Under the pieces are notes generated by a model. The model saw only the letters and a program-made list of their open reading frames with translations, did not search any database and was not told where the DNA came from. Of a stretch of 64,000 nucleotides of DNA, positions 1 through 9,925 are shown one piece after another; position 1 is the stretch's first letter; each line of letters opens with the position of its first letter. A program made the translations under genes and the position numbers. The stretch is from G963665925 sp963676345 (lineage in GTDB: Bacteria; Bacillota; Clostridia; Peptostreptococcales; Acidaminobacteraceae), in contig CAXXTS010000006.1 in assembly GCA_963676345.2 (NCBI GenBank), forward strand, positions 248,001-312,000, in the 5' to 3' direction.

Positions 1-3000
1 CATCATAATCAACCGAGTAGACTCGATGGGGCGAATATTGGACGATTAGATATATCAGGAATACATGTGTATCCTGATTGGGACTATGGTGATGGATATG
101 TCTCCGATTGGACACCAGGTACTTTATTAAGTGAAACAGATGGGGAATACAAAACACTCAATATTGAATCGTATCTGTCCAAATACAGCGAATCAACGAA
201 TGATAAGTACCTAGTATTCGCCATCGCAAATGGTGAAAACTTCTTTATGACAGATGCAATGAAACAAACTTTGACAGATACCTATGGTTTTAAAAATATC
301 TATTTCAGTATTAGTGATTTTTGGGGAGAATTTAAACCGACTGCACCTGATTGTGTGGATGTAAGACTTCCATTATCGGGTGGTTTATATGCCCTTACTG
401 AATATGGCAATGAAATATATAATTTGAGTACTGCAACTGATGTTTATTACAATCAAGGTGTTGATGCAAGGCTGAGTGACTATGAACTCGATTTAGCAGA
501 AAGTGGTTTTACACAACTTTCACCTAAAACATCGGGTACTTATGGTCTTGCCAGTCGGAATATTGCAATCGGAAGAGACAATGTAGGGACAAGCTATCAG
601 ACAACTTCGGAGCCTGTAAGAACCAATTCAGGTGATATAATCTATTTTACTTGTTATTGGGACTATCATTTTGACGAGTTTTCTTCGCCACCTAATCTGA
701 ATGTAAATGGGTCAGGCTCAATAAACGCTTCTGGCAGTGTCACAATCGATGGAAAAGTATTTGATGTAGCTAATTCTTATACAACGACTTACTCACAAGC
801 TTCAGTCATTGAAACTACCTCGGGCGAGGTTTATTATATTGCACCAAAAGGAACGATGAATGATTATGTTTCGACATTTTCTTATACTAAACTTGATATT
901 GACAGTATTGATGCAGTTTATCATACGTCAGTGAACGAAGGACATGCCCTTTCTAGTCTTTATTATAACGATGAAGATTGGGGAGATAAAACCATAAATA
1001 GAGATGTGAAAATTTCATTTGGTCTGTTGAAAGATGATATTTTTATTATTAAAGACCAAAGTGGAAAATACGCATTACTAAAGCCAGACACATCAGTCTA
1101 TGCTCGATATGGGGAATACTCTTATACTACGTCTAAAGGAAAGACGTATTATTCGTGGAAGTGGTTTCCAACCATTGCTACTGACCATTTTGTGAAGTAT
1201 TTTAATGATTTAGGTGATTTAAGCTTCGCTAAGTATAGTGCTACGCATTATGAAACATATGGGCAGGGTTTGTTTTACACAGATAGAAAATACATTGATA
1301 AATCTACAAATTATTTTGGAGCATTACCACAATATCCCTATGCTACAAATAATACGCTTTCTGTGTTAGCGAACTACTCCTTAGTAGACATAGACGGTGA
1401 CCTCTATGTAAATAACAAAAAAATCACCTCTAATGTTAGAGGGGCAGACGTAAACACACAAGCTATTGTATATGTTGATAAAAATGGTGTTGTCTATGGC
1501 AAAGGCACATCAAACACAGGGTCATTAGGTTTACAAGGTGTTAAAAATAGTTTTGGAAAAGTATTTAACACTCCATACATCCTAAACAACACCTACAACA
1601 CAAAATCATTTTCGAGCATCTATGATTTTACCTCTGAAAATCCCGCATACGGATTAACCGCGCGTGGGGTGTATTCAACCATAATAGATGCAATTATTCA
1701 GAAGTACGCAGATTACAGTACAGATGAAACCATTCTAATACAAGTCGGTGATAGCATCGATGTTGGGGGAACTGTGCTTGATTATGAGGGCGACCCAATC
1801 AAGGATATGCGAATAGATGCAGAAGTAGTGCCAGGCTATTTTGACAATACGGATTCAGTTATTACCCTTCCAAATGATTTCACTGAACCTGTGCCGATTA
1901 ATAGCGCAGGAAAAATATTAGCAAGAGCAAGGGTACAAGACGAGAATATTTTTGATGAATTTGACTACTGGAACAAAGACAATACCACCTTAACCGTTAT
2001 TGCACACAGACCGCCTATCGCTGTTCAAAAGGTCGCAATCATCCCACAAGGGGATGGCACTTTCAACTTCGTATCAGGGGATGGGGGTTCATATGACCTC
2101 GACCACTCTATATCAAGAGCAGACAAGGGGATTGTCGATAAGAAGTACTATTACCGAAAAGCGTTAGAACCAACTTGGACGGAGTACAGCGGAACACTGC
2201 CGATTGAAAATGGTGTGGCTTATCAGTTTGCCCTAGCCGTAAAAGACCTTGAAGGGGCATGGTCTGACTATGACATAGTAGACGTTGAAATTAACGGTTC
2301 TCCATTTATCCTAAATGCCAGTATTGACCCTGCTTATCCAACAAGCGTACCCGCAGGAAGTACGGCAACGATTACAGCAGATATTTTCACTTACAAATCA
2401 ATGGCTTCTGTCATAGCCAATGTTGACGGAACGAATGTTACCCTTTCAAAAGTCAGTCAAGATGGCATGAACAGCACATATCGAGGAACTTACACAGTGC
2501 CAAGTTCTAAAGCGGACAGAGATTATTATGATGTGACAGTTAATGCAAGCGCCGCTGATGGGGCAGTACGTTCACAGTTGTTAAAACTCAATGTCAATAC
2601 GCCTTTAAGTTTAACAGGTGAAATTTCACCTTACGAAATCAAAAAAGGAACGACAGCCATACTGACAGCCCAAACCAGTATTTATGCTGATTCCTGTATA
2701 GTCAGTATTTTTGATGACCTATATGGCGGCAGCGCACAGCAAATCGATGTAGCGCTGACAAAAACCGCGATTTCAGGAGACAAGCAAAACTGGACAAACA
2801 CCTACATATTTGACAACCCTCAGCTGGACGCCCTGTCAGAAGGGGTGTATGACGCTGTATTTTCAGCATCTACGGCAAATGGAAACAGCGCATCCTATAT
2901 AGATACGTTTATGTTTATTCCTAACCAACCGCCCCGAGTCTGGATTGAAAATATTCGTCCAGACTTTATTTATGAAGGGGATGATGTCATCATCCAGTAT

Positions 3001-3651
3001 CGTGTTCAAGACCCTGACCTTGATCCGCTTTATGTTAAAGTTGACCTTTCTGAAGATGGTGGCTCTACATGGATGCAGATCGATGAGATAAGTGGAGTAG
3101 CGATCACAGACACAGCGGGAAAGATTATGGAAGTATCTACTGAAAATGTAGAAGAAAAGGTTTACGATATTCGTATAAGGGCAGTCGATCCCCTAGGAGA
3201 AAGTGCACAGGCCATAGGGCAATTCAGTGCGGAACCACTCACTGTGTCAGGTGCCGTAAACCATACTGCTCAGTGGGCGGAAAACCGCAGATTGTTTAAT
3301 CAGTCAAAGACAGAAACCGACGACTTGCCCCGTAGTTCACAAACTTTTTGGCCAGGTGAACAGCTTGTTCTAAGTGCGATCACTACAGTCCCACAATCTG
3401 GAGCAACAACAACTTGTAATCGAGTGACTGCCTACATACAGGGGCACTCAGACAAAGCTGTATCTTTGAATGAAACAAGTCCAGGGCGCTGGCAAGGCAC
3501 ACTCTGGTACGAATCAATGATGGACTGGAAAACCCAGACGGTTGATGTAGTCTTTGAGGCCCATTATAGCAATGGTGTTATCAAGCAAGATATACAATGT
3601 ATTCAAGTGGATGACTCGGAACCCTACTGGCAGCACCATAGACTCTTTTAG
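1..3651 (+). CDS. Large exported multi-domain protein (RCC1-like segment plus Ig/PKD-like domains), 5' end outside window
   Basis: The frame is open from base 1, so the N-terminus lies upstream; 1216 residues are visible before the TAG stop. A GTG codon at 67 has no ribosome site and is not a credible start. The first ~500 residues are Tyr/Ser/Thr/Asp-rich. Around residues 490-520 there is one RCC1-like stretch (GVVYGKGTSNTGSLGLQG). The C-terminal half carries successive beta-sandwich modules of PKD/Ig type, recognisable by recurring NQPPRVWIE-, RPPIAVQKV- and DLEGAWSDYDIVDVEI-like edges. No sortase signal or SLH domain is seen at the C-terminus. Such architecture is typical of secreted adhesin or surface proteins; the function is unknown. 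A downstream lipoprotein at 39.7 kb also has RCC1-type repeats. Confidence 0.75.
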   Translation, partial: HHNQPSRLDGANIGRLDISGIHVYPDWDYGDGYVSDWTPGTLLSETDGEYKTLNIESYLSKYSESTNDKYLVFAIANGENFFMTDAMKQTLTDTYGFKNIYFSISDFWGEFKPTAPDCVDVRLPLSGGLYALTEYGNEIYNLSTATDVYYNQGVDARLSDYELDLAESGFTQLSPKTSGTYGLASRNIAIGRDNVGTSYQTTSEPVRTNSGDIIYFTCYWDYHFDEFSSPPNLNVNGSGSINASGSVTIDGKVFDVANSYTTTYSQASVIETTSGEVYYIAPKGTMNDYVSTFSYTKLDIDSIDAVYHTSVNEGHALSSLYYNDEDWGDKTINRDVKISFGLLKDDIFIIKDQSGKYALLKPDTSVYARYGEYSYTTSKGKTYYSWKWFPTIATDHFVKYFNDLGDLSFAKYSATHYETYGQGLFYTDRKYIDKSTNYFGALPQYPYATNNTLSVLANYSLVDIDGDLYVNNKKITSNVRGADVNTQAIVYVDKNGVVYGKGTSNTGSLGLQGVKNSFGKVFNTPYILNNTYNTKSFSSIYDFTSENPAYGLTARGVYSTIIDAIIQKYADYSTDETILIQVGDSIDVGGTVLDYEGDPIKDMRIDAEVVPGYFDNTDSVITLPNDFTEPVPINSAGKILARARVQDENIFDEFDYWNKDNTTLTVIAHRPPIAVQKVAIIPQGDGTFNFVSGDGGSYDLDHSISRADKGIVDKKYYYRKALEPTWTEYSGTLPIENGVAYQFALAVKDLEGAWSDYDIVDVEINGSPFILNASIDPAYPTSVPAGSTATITADIFTYKSMASVIANVDGTNVTLSKVSQDGMNSTYRGTYTVPSSKADRDYYDVTVNASAADGAVRSQLLKLNVNTPLSLTGEISPYEIKKGTTAILTAQTSIYADSCIVSIFDDLYGGSAQQIDVALTKTAISGDKQNWTNTYIFDNPQLDALSEGVYDAVFSASTANGNSASYIDTFMFIPNQPPRVWIENIRPDFIYEGDDVIIQYRVQDPDLDPLYVKVDLSEDGGSTWMQIDEISGVAITDTAGKIMEVSTENVEEKVYDIRIRAVDPLGESAQAIGQFSAEPLTVSGAVNHTAQWAENRRLFNQSKTETDDLPRSSQTFWPGEQLVLSAITTVPQSGATTTCNRVTAYIQGHSDKAVSLNETSPGRWQGTLWYESMMDWKTQTVDVVFEAHYSNGVIKQDIQCIQVDDSEPYWQHHRLF

Positions 3652-3856
3652 CAGGCGTAATGAGGAATTGCCTCATACTAAGACTAAATTGTCAAAGGCT
3701 CATCTGGTCGGAGTTTCAAAATCCATTGCGTAAAAGGTGGACTATAAAACCAATTGTGGTGCAGAAGGAATACGACTATAACATATATGTACAAATTAAA
3801 TTTTGCAGTAAACCTGCTGTTTAATGACTTCCGCACCAATACAAAGCAACATATGA

Positions 3857-3900
3857 TATAATTTTGAAGGGTGCATATTACAAATGGTAATGCACCCTTC
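3857..3900 (+). promoter_or_regulatory. Possible -10 box followed by a 5'-leader hairpin
   Basis: TATAAT lies at 3857-3862. It is followed by an 11-bp inverted repeat (arms 3866-3876 and 3890-3900, GAAGGGTGCAT and its complement). There is no U tract on either strand, so it does not look like a terminator. It would form at the very 5' end of a transcript for the glycosyltransferase starting at 3938. No clear -35 box is present, so the promoter call is weak. Confidence 0.3.
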
Positions 3901-3937
3901 AATCATGAATATTTGACATTGAAAGGACGCATTTGAA

Positions 3938-4897
3938 GTGGAAAAGATAGATATAGGGGTAGTGGTGCCTGCCTATAACGAAGAAGAAAATATCGGTCCG
4001 CTGTATAAACGGCTATCTGAAGCCTTAGAGCAAATTTCAAGTTCCTTTGAAATTCTATTTGTTGATGACGGAAGCTCTGACAAAACCATAGAGGAAATTG
4101 AAAAACTTCAGATGCAGGATGCACGTGTACGTTACGTGAGTTTTTCAAGAAATTTTGGGCATGAAATGGCCAATACCGCCGGCTTTAGAAGTGTACGCGG
4201 TCAAGCGGTTGTTATTATAGACGCTGATCTTCAGGATCCGCCTGAAGTGATTGTTGACATGTATCAAAAGTTCAAAGAGGGCTACGATATTGTCTACGCT
4301 AAAAGAAAAAAGCGGGACAGGGAAAGTTGGCTCAAGAAAAAGACATCCAAGTGGTTTTACAAAGTTATGCAGGTGCTAAGCGACACAGAAATCCCCCTAG
4401 ACACAGGAGATTTCAGGCTTTTAAGCCGCCGGGTTGTTGACGAAATAAACAGCCTTAATGAAAAGAACCGCTTTTTTAGAGGTCTCACACATTGGGTCGG
4501 CTTCAACGTAACCTATGTTGAGTATGATAGGGAAGCGCGTCATGCAGGCGAGACAAAATATAACTATTTCAAGCTCTTTAAGCTGGCCTTCGATGCCATT
4601 TTATCTTTCTCGTATAAACCCCTTAAGATATTTAGTGTCATGGGTTTTTTAACGGCCCTCTTTGCCTTCTTAAATCTGGTGTACTGGATTGTCATGAAGG
4701 TGGTTTTCAACCACCATGCGGTTGAAGGCTGGACTTCTCTGGTTACAATCCTCCTGCTCTTTTTCGGAATCATTATGATTCAAATCAGTGTAATTGGTGA
4801 GTATATAGCTCGAATTTATGAAGAAGTACGAAACAGACCCCTTTACATAATCAGCAAGCAGACGAATGGAGACCAGAAAGAGGATCGAGACTTTTAG
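3938..4897 (+). CDS. Family 2 glycosyltransferase, DPM1/GtrB-like polyprenol-phosphate sugar transferase
   Basis: The 319-residue protein has an N-terminal GT-A fold: VVVPAYNEEENI near residue 8, the acidic FVDDGSSD motif near 40 and DADLQDP near 95. Two membrane helices follow (about residues 230-255 and 265-295). This is the plan of GtrB/ArnC-type enzymes, which move a sugar from a nucleotide donor to undecaprenyl phosphate at the inner face of the membrane. The start is GTG, with GAAAGGA ten bases upstream. A GtrA-like protein follows within 200 bp, the usual partner in glycan modification. The sugar and acceptor cannot be read from the sequence. Confidence 0.9.
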   Translation: MEKIDIGVVVPAYNEEENIGPLYKRLSEALEQISSSFEILFVDDGSSDKTIEEIEKLQMQDARVRYVSFSRNFGHEMANTAGFRSVRGQAVVIIDADLQDPPEVIVDMYQKFKEGYDIVYAKRKKRDRESWLKKKTSKWFYKVMQVLSDTEIPLDTGDFRLLSRRVVDEINSLNEKNRFFRGLTHWVGFNVTYVEYDREARHAGETKYNYFKLFKLAFDAILSFSYKPLKIFSVMGFLTALFAFLNLVYWIVMKVVFNHHAVEGWTSLVTILLLFFGIIMIQISVIGEYIARIYEEVRNRPLYIISKQTNGDQKEDRDF

Positions 4898-5093
4898 TTT
4901 TGAGATTATCTAAAAAAATGAGTCTGAGTGTTGATAAAAGAGAAAATTCGAGGTGTTCCATTTCTGAACTCTAAACGCAGACAATAAATAGAAAGCGGGA
5001 TATGCTTGCTTGTTGGTATATCTGACAATGAAAAAGTTATATACAGACTTAAGTGATAAATTAAATGGCCCACTTTTATATGAAGGAGATATA

Positions 5094-5510
5094 ATGAAGC
5101 GGTTAAAAAACTGGGCGCTCCATAACAAATTGAAAAATGAAATCGGCAGATATCTTGTTTGTGGTGTGATGACAACCGTCATTAATATCAGCAGCTATAC
5201 CTTGTTTTTGAAAGTCGGGCTCCACTATAGTCTGGCAACATCACTTGCTTGGATTTGTGCAGTAATCTTCGCATACGCAGCCAATAGACATTATGTATTT
5301 CAGTCTAAGACAAAGGGGCAAAAGGAAGTGCTGCGAGAGCTTTTAGCATTTTTTTTATCCAGGATCAGCACTTGGATCATGGAAATGGTTGGGCTGATGA
5401 TTTTAATTGAGGGTGTGGGCGTTGGTGAATTGATATCAAAATACATCATGGTGGTACTTGTAATCATTATGAACTATGTGCTGAGCAAGGTTTTTGTCTT
5501 CAATTTGTAA
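5094..5510 (+). CDS. GtrA-family membrane protein
   Basis: A 138-residue protein with four predicted membrane helices and the GtrA signature (GRYLVCGVMTTVINI near the N-terminus, then YAANRHYVF). GtrA proteins are proposed to flip polyprenyl-phosphate-linked sugars made by a GtrB-type transferase, which matches the gene just upstream. The ATG at 5094 was chosen because AAGGAG sits five bases before it. The frame is open further upstream to 5010, but that extension lacks a ribosome site and is hydrophilic. Membrane helices fill almost the whole length, as usual for the family. Confidence 0.88.
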   Translation: MKRLKNWALHNKLKNEIGRYLVCGVMTTVINISSYTLFLKVGLHYSLATSLAWICAVIFAYAANRHYVFQSKTKGQKEVLRELLAFFLSRISTWIMEMVGLMILIEGVGVGELISKYIMVVLVIIMNYVLSKVFVFNL

Positions 5511-5540
5511 TCACATTGAAACGAGAATGGAAAAACTATT

Positions 5541-5549
5541 TGTTATAAT
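5541..5549 (+). promoter_or_regulatory. Extended -10 promoter for the SLH-protein gene
   Basis: TGTTATAAT (TGn plus a perfect TATAAT at 5544-5549) lies about 55 bp before the TTG start at 5603. The best -35 candidate (TTGAAA at 5516) is spaced 22 bp away, too far, so this would act as an extended -10 promoter. Confidence 0.5.
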
Positions 5550-5602
5550 GAGAGTAGAATTTAGTGCAATCTGAATTCGTATATAGAATGGAGGGCTAAG
5601 TC

Positions 5603-7486
5603 TTGAAAACGCACGTGAATATGAAACTTAAAAAAGTAATAGCGATATGCCTTATGACAATAATGATGGTGGGCGTACCGGCATCATTTGCAGCCAGACT
5701 CTTTACCGATGTCCCAGAAGATTACTGGTCAATGCCATACATAATAAAAGTTGTTGAGAATGATATTATGCCAGGGTATTCAGATGCAACCTACAAGCCG
5801 GCGCAAGCTGCTACAAAGCTTGAAGTGATTACAACCATATACAATATGGTATGTGCCGCTGAGAAGTTTGACAAGCTTCAAGGTGATGTACTTGCAATGA
5901 AGTTTGGCGCGACAATAGACGGCGCAAAAATTCCTAAAACGCTGGCACCATATGGCGAAACAACATGGGCTGCTGTCGGGTATGCTCTTGAAAATGAAAT
6001 TATTCACCCTGATGAGCTAAAGGGCTTCGTTATTGAGGGTGAGCTGGCGGAAGCTACAAAAATGGAAGCTTCTGTTTTCCTGGGAAAAACACTGAATGCA
6101 TTTCTCAAAGAAGATCTCCAGCGTATTATCAGCTTTGATTATAAAGATGCCTTTTCAATAACAAGTGCCGCTGCGCCTTACATCGATCTACTGATACAAA
6201 ACGATGTCATCAGCAGCAAGGGCGATGACAAGGGCAATTTTAACCCTAAGCAGGTTGTAACGCGTGAAGTACTTGCCATTTTACTTTCGGGCTCTTACGG
6301 TGTTCTAAGCGGTGAAATTGTGCCAGCAGATGACTCAAACTCAGATAGCACAGATAGTGTGGATGTGGATGCGACGGGAACTAAAACTTACGAAGCCATT
6401 GTTTCCATTGTCCATAATGATCTTGAAATCATCGAAGTACGTGATGGTGGTGGAAACCTGCATGTTTATGATGGCAGCAATGCTGAAATCACACGCGATG
6501 GTTCAGATGTAGAGCTTGAAGATGTGAACAAGGGCATGGATGTTACCGTCAAAGAGACAGATGGTGATTTAATCAAACTGATTATCAACAAACAGTTCGA
6601 TAAAATAGAAGGAAAATTTGAAGCCAGCTCAGACGCGCTGACAGATGAAGATGGTACCTATAGCGTTATTACGGTATCGACAAATGATGGCAATAAATAT
6701 TATAAAGCATATGAATCTGCTGTTATCGTGAAAGACGGTGAGACCGTAGAGCTTCGGGACTTAGACGATGGCGATAAACTGATTCTCAGTGCAGAAGGTT
6801 TCATGTTAAGAGAGGTTGAAGCCTACTCACCTCAGCGTGAAACTTCTGGTGTTCTAAATAGAACGACAGACTTTAAAGTGGGCAGTTCTGTCAGTGTTCA
6901 GCTTGAAAAGGGCGGATACATTGACCAAGTCCTAGAGAAAGAAATCGAAGTCATTTCAGGGGATGAAGGCATCCGAAAGGGTGACATTATCAAGGTAACA
7001 CTTGAGTATGGAAGGGTCGTTAAAGTAGAGTCTACAGGCATGAGTTCAGAAGTATCAGGAACCATTACTTCTATCCTAATCAGTGAGACACCTCAGATTC
7101 TTGTTGAAACAACAGAAGGTGTTGAGAAGACCATTGATTTAAAAGATGATATGGAGTACATCTTACAGGGTGGTGAGTCAGGTGGTTCAATTTATGACCT
7201 GCGTCTAAATCAGAGTGTAACCCTTAAAATGGACGGCATGGGGGCAAACACACTCGTCATGAATAAGGTAATTGAGAAAGTGAAATTCAAGGCAGAAATC
7301 GTTGAAATTTACCAGACAGCCAATTTACTAAAGGTAAAAGATGACTCAGGTCAAATCTGGACGGTCAGCTTCAAAGAAGGTGCGACTTTCAGTATATTAG
7401 ACTATGAAGTAGGCGATGATGTCTTTGTATTTGGTATCGAACTTTCAGAAGACTTATTTGAAGCAGAACTCGTAATTGGTATGTAA
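5603..7486 (+). CDS. S-layer homology (SLH) domain surface protein
   Basis: 627 residues starting at TTG, supported by GGAGGG seven bases upstream. There is a signal peptide of about 29 residues ending near ASFAA. Three SLH-like segments follow, at about residues 30-80 (FTDVPEDYWSMPYI), 110-170 and 185-230. SLH domains bind pyruvylated secondary cell-wall polymers and anchor the protein on the wall. After a short Asp/Ser-rich linker (DDSNSDSTDSVDVD), residues ~250-627 are beta-rich repeats with VEL, VIVKDGE and ITSI-type strands, like the C-terminal parts of other SLH proteins. It has its own promoter and terminator, so it is monocistronic. The role beyond surface anchoring is unknown. Confidence 0.85.
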   Translation: MKTHVNMKLKKVIAICLMTIMMVGVPASFAARLFTDVPEDYWSMPYIIKVVENDIMPGYSDATYKPAQAATKLEVITTIYNMVCAAEKFDKLQGDVLAMKFGATIDGAKIPKTLAPYGETTWAAVGYALENEIIHPDELKGFVIEGELAEATKMEASVFLGKTLNAFLKEDLQRIISFDYKDAFSITSAAAPYIDLLIQNDVISSKGDDKGNFNPKQVVTREVLAILLSGSYGVLSGEIVPADDSNSDSTDSVDVDATGTKTYEAIVSIVHNDLEIIEVRDGGGNLHVYDGSNAEITRDGSDVELEDVNKGMDVTVKETDGDLIKLIINKQFDKIEGKFEASSDALTDEDGTYSVITVSTNDGNKYYKAYESAVIVKDGETVELRDLDDGDKLILSAEGFMLREVEAYSPQRETSGVLNRTTDFKVGSSVSVQLEKGGYIDQVLEKEIEVISGDEGIRKGDIIKVTLEYGRVVKVESTGMSSEVSGTITSILISETPQILVETTEGVEKTIDLKDDMEYILQGGESGGSIYDLRLNQSVTLKMDGMGANTLVMNKVIEKVKFKAEIVEIYQTANLLKVKDDSGQIWTVSFKEGATFSILDYEVGDDVFVFGIELSEDLFEAELVIGM

Positions 7487-7535
7487 GGCAGTGCACAACT
7501 GATACAAATACGCAGGTTAAATAATGAATAAATAT

Positions 7536-7582
7536 AATCCAGCAGGTATAGTGTGAAAACATGTAGGCCTGCTGGATTTTTA
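7536..7582 (+). terminator. Intrinsic terminator after the SLH gene
   Basis: Perfect 11-bp arms (AATCCAGCAGG at 7536-7546 and its complement at 7568-7578) are followed by a run of T. It lies 50 bp after the stop at 7486. Confidence 0.85.
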
Positions 7583-7995
7583 CGTACAGGGAAGGCGGGA
7601 CTGGCGGTTCCTCTTTAAATTTTCAAACTTAAAAGGTATACTAAAACTGGAAATTGCAATTGTTAGTAAAACCCTAGCCTATTTCATGTTCAGCAAGACG
7701 ATGAACTTTTGAAAAGCTCCGCTTAATTTTTAGGGAGTAATGAAAAACGTGAATTTTTCATGGTGGTTTCAGCTGCATAAGAAGAGAAATGGATTATTCA
7801 TCTAAGTATTATATGGATGTGTGTGACATTTAATGGTGAAATTGTTGCAGTATAAGGTGTAGAAGAATGTGAAAAGGAATGTGAGCTGTAGGTGCTCAAA
7901 AAAGCGTAACATAGACTTAAGACAACCTACATAAGTTTTATGGGAACGACTGAAGCGTTATAAAAGATAAAATAAGAGATAAGGATACAAAAACT
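7583..7995. other. Gap of about 410 bp without a recognisable gene
   Basis: No open frame with a ribosome site was seen. The only structure noticed is a small 8-bp hairpin (ATGAAAAA at 7740-7747 with TTTTTCAT at 7754-7761). The upstream region of the next gene carries TATAAA-like boxes near 7960, but no convincing -35 box. Confidence 0.5.
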
Positions 7996-9378
7996 ATGAA
8001 TAAAATAAGCAATAAGTTGAGTTGGTTTAGAGAAAAACCTGTAATGAGAACAGTTTTGCCCTTTCTCATTATTCTACTAGGCGTATGGGCACGCGTCTGG
8101 TGGATAAGAACCATTCCAACAGAACAGTTATATGATTTTAATGCCTATTACCGAATTGCTAAAAATATCTATGAAGGAAAAGGCTTTACATATGAGGGGG
8201 CCCCGATCGCCTTTCAGGGTATGTTTTATTCATGGTCACTGGGGCTTATATTCAAGTTAGGTGGGGGCGCATCTATTGCACTGGCAAAGTGGCTGAATAT
8301 CGTATATAGTGCTATGACCATTTTACTGACCTGGGGGATTGTGCTCCAATTTACAAGAGGCAGTGAAAATGGTGAAAAGCTATCGCTGGCGGCTATGGCC
8401 TTTGTTTCCTTTTTACCGCATCATATTGCTTACTGCAATACAACGGGTACAGAAGTGATTATGGCTTTTTTGCTGGCACTGCTCATATATGTTCAGTGTG
8501 CTATGCGTTCGTCTTGGCAGCGGCTTATCGTTTTAGGTGTTTTAACGGGTATATGCGCCTTAACAAAGCCGTTTTATATGGCCTATCCAGTTATACTGGG
8601 GCTCAGCGACTGGCTTGTCACAAAAGACTTGAAAAAATCAGTGACGAGCGGTCTTGTTATATGGCTGGTCATGGCCGGCGTCATTGCACCGTGGACATAT
8701 AGAAATTACCGAGCATTTGGACGCTTTATACCTATTTCTTATAATTCGGGCTTCAATCTTTACATTAATAATAACCCCAACAACATTCACGGTGGGTGGA
8801 TGTCCTTCGATGACCTTTATAAAACCCCTGAGCTTCAAGAAAAAATAGATATGCATCTAGAAAACGGAAACAAGTCTGTTAAGCTGGCCTCTGATATTGA
8901 GCTTGATTTTAAACCAGAAGCGCTTAAGTGGATCAAGGAAAATCCTATGGAGTTCATCAAATTGGGGATCATTCGGATTCATTCAACCTACTTTAATGGA
9001 TCATGGGATATTGATTCTTGGACTATGAATCAGCTTTCAGACAAGCCAACCGAGCGCACCGCTGTTGAAGTCGGTAGAAATTTTAATGCTTTTAGAGCGG
9101 TGAATGATATTTTGTTAAGCGTATTGAGTGGTTTTAGCTTTATATTTGTACTGCTTGGTATTCCAAAGATGTTAAAGGCAGTTTTTTCACGCAAGCGGGG
9201 GCTTTCTTTAAGTTCAGTTGTCTTATTTATGAACCTAGCGTTTCCGTCTCTTGTCTTCTTTGTTTATGAAGGACAACCCAGATATAATCAGTCTATTCTC
9301 TTTTTAATGATTATAGTCTTTGTACTCATGGCAGAAAAAATGACTCATTCATATGATAAAAGCGTTACAATGAAGTAA
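7996..9378 (+). CDS. Polytopic membrane glycosyltransferase of the PMT/ArnT-like (GT39/GT83) type
   Basis: 460 residues with about ten to eleven hydrophobic helices. Near the N-terminus (residues ~45-65) is the acidic first-loop motif IPTEQLYDFNAYYRIA, the position where PMT/ArnT-type enzymes carry their catalytic Asp. A soluble region lies at residues ~250-350 and more helices follow. The family transfers sugars from polyprenyl-phosphate donors to proteins or lipids outside the membrane. It could use the donor made by the GtrB/GtrA-like pair at 3.9-5.5 kb, which is inference from proximity. The ATG is preceded by TAAGGAT. Confidence 0.78.
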   Translation: MNKISNKLSWFREKPVMRTVLPFLIILLGVWARVWWIRTIPTEQLYDFNAYYRIAKNIYEGKGFTYEGAPIAFQGMFYSWSLGLIFKLGGGASIALAKWLNIVYSAMTILLTWGIVLQFTRGSENGEKLSLAAMAFVSFLPHHIAYCNTTGTEVIMAFLLALLIYVQCAMRSSWQRLIVLGVLTGICALTKPFYMAYPVILGLSDWLVTKDLKKSVTSGLVIWLVMAGVIAPWTYRNYRAFGRFIPISYNSGFNLYINNNPNNIHGGWMSFDDLYKTPELQEKIDMHLENGNKSVKLASDIELDFKPEALKWIKENPMEFIKLGIIRIHSTYFNGSWDIDSWTMNQLSDKPTERTAVEVGRNFNAFRAVNDILLSVLSGFSFIFVLLGIPKMLKAVFSRKRGLSLSSVVLFMNLAFPSLVFFVYEGQPRYNQSILFLMIIVFVLMAEKMTHSYDKSVTMK

Positions 9379-9399
9379 TATTATACCAATTGGAATATT

Positions 9400-9434
9400 C
9401 TATAGAAATAGTAAAGTATTTAATATTTCTATAG
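9400..9434 (+). repeat. 11-bp inverted repeat after the membrane glycosyltransferase gene
   Basis: CTATAGAAATA (9400-9410) and its exact complement (9424-9434) flank a 13-base AT-rich loop. There is no U tract. It may be a 3'-end stabilising hairpin. Confidence 0.4.
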
Positions 9435-9460
9435 GTGTTGTTATACGCTTTATGAATAAA

Positions 9461-9611
9461 TGTCGAACAAACCTATTCCATTCGACAAAATTTTCTCTAT
9501 AATCCCTTTAAGTGAGAAGTGTTATCAACAACTTAAAACAAATTCGCCTTTCGTTGTATTAATTTAATAGAACAATTTAGAAAAAACGCCCATATAAATG
9601 TGGCGTTTTTT
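9461..9611 (+). other. Orphan promoter-like element and terminator; possible small RNA
   Basis: A 7-bp inverted repeat (TGTCGAA at 9461-9467, TTCGACA at 9481-9487) lies just upstream of a perfect TATAAT at 9498-9503. About 80 bases later comes a strong terminator (9581-9611). A transcript of roughly 100 nucleotides without an open frame could arise between them. Alternatively the terminator simply ends the gene that stops at 9378. There is no good -35 box. Confidence 0.35.
9581..9611 (+). terminator. Intrinsic terminator (possibly bidirectional)
   Basis: The 10-base arms AAAAAACGCC (9581-9590) and GGCGTTTTTT (9602-9611) carry both an A run and a T run, so it can act on either strand. Confidence 0.85.
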
Positions 9612-9925
9612 ACGTTTGTAAGCAAATGCACTCAAAAAGAGCATTGAATTGATGGGGCTTATTCAAGTAATATTATATAGGACGAATTATGGAATAAATC
9701 ATGTAAATGTATAAGACATTTGAAGGAAGTGCCAACCAAACCCATACTTTAGAACCGATTGACACAAAACTAACAAAGGACTAGCGGTTCCAAAAGTCAT
9801 TCGAAAAATGTGTCCAAAATGGCAAAATGTTCAGAATGACTTGAATGTCTTGTAGAAGATATAAATAGAAAAAGAGTCATCATGAAGTGTATCAAGTGAG
9901 ATAGGTTAGGAATATGGAGGGCAAA

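Noticed and set aside
3684..3902. 72-codon minus-strand open frame before the glycosyltransferase
   Set aside because: No ribosome site; it covers the leader hairpin and lacks any recognisable domain.
4910..5182. Two overlapping minus-strand frames at the start of the gtrA-like gene
   Set aside because: They are antisense to a well-supported gene and lack ribosome sites.
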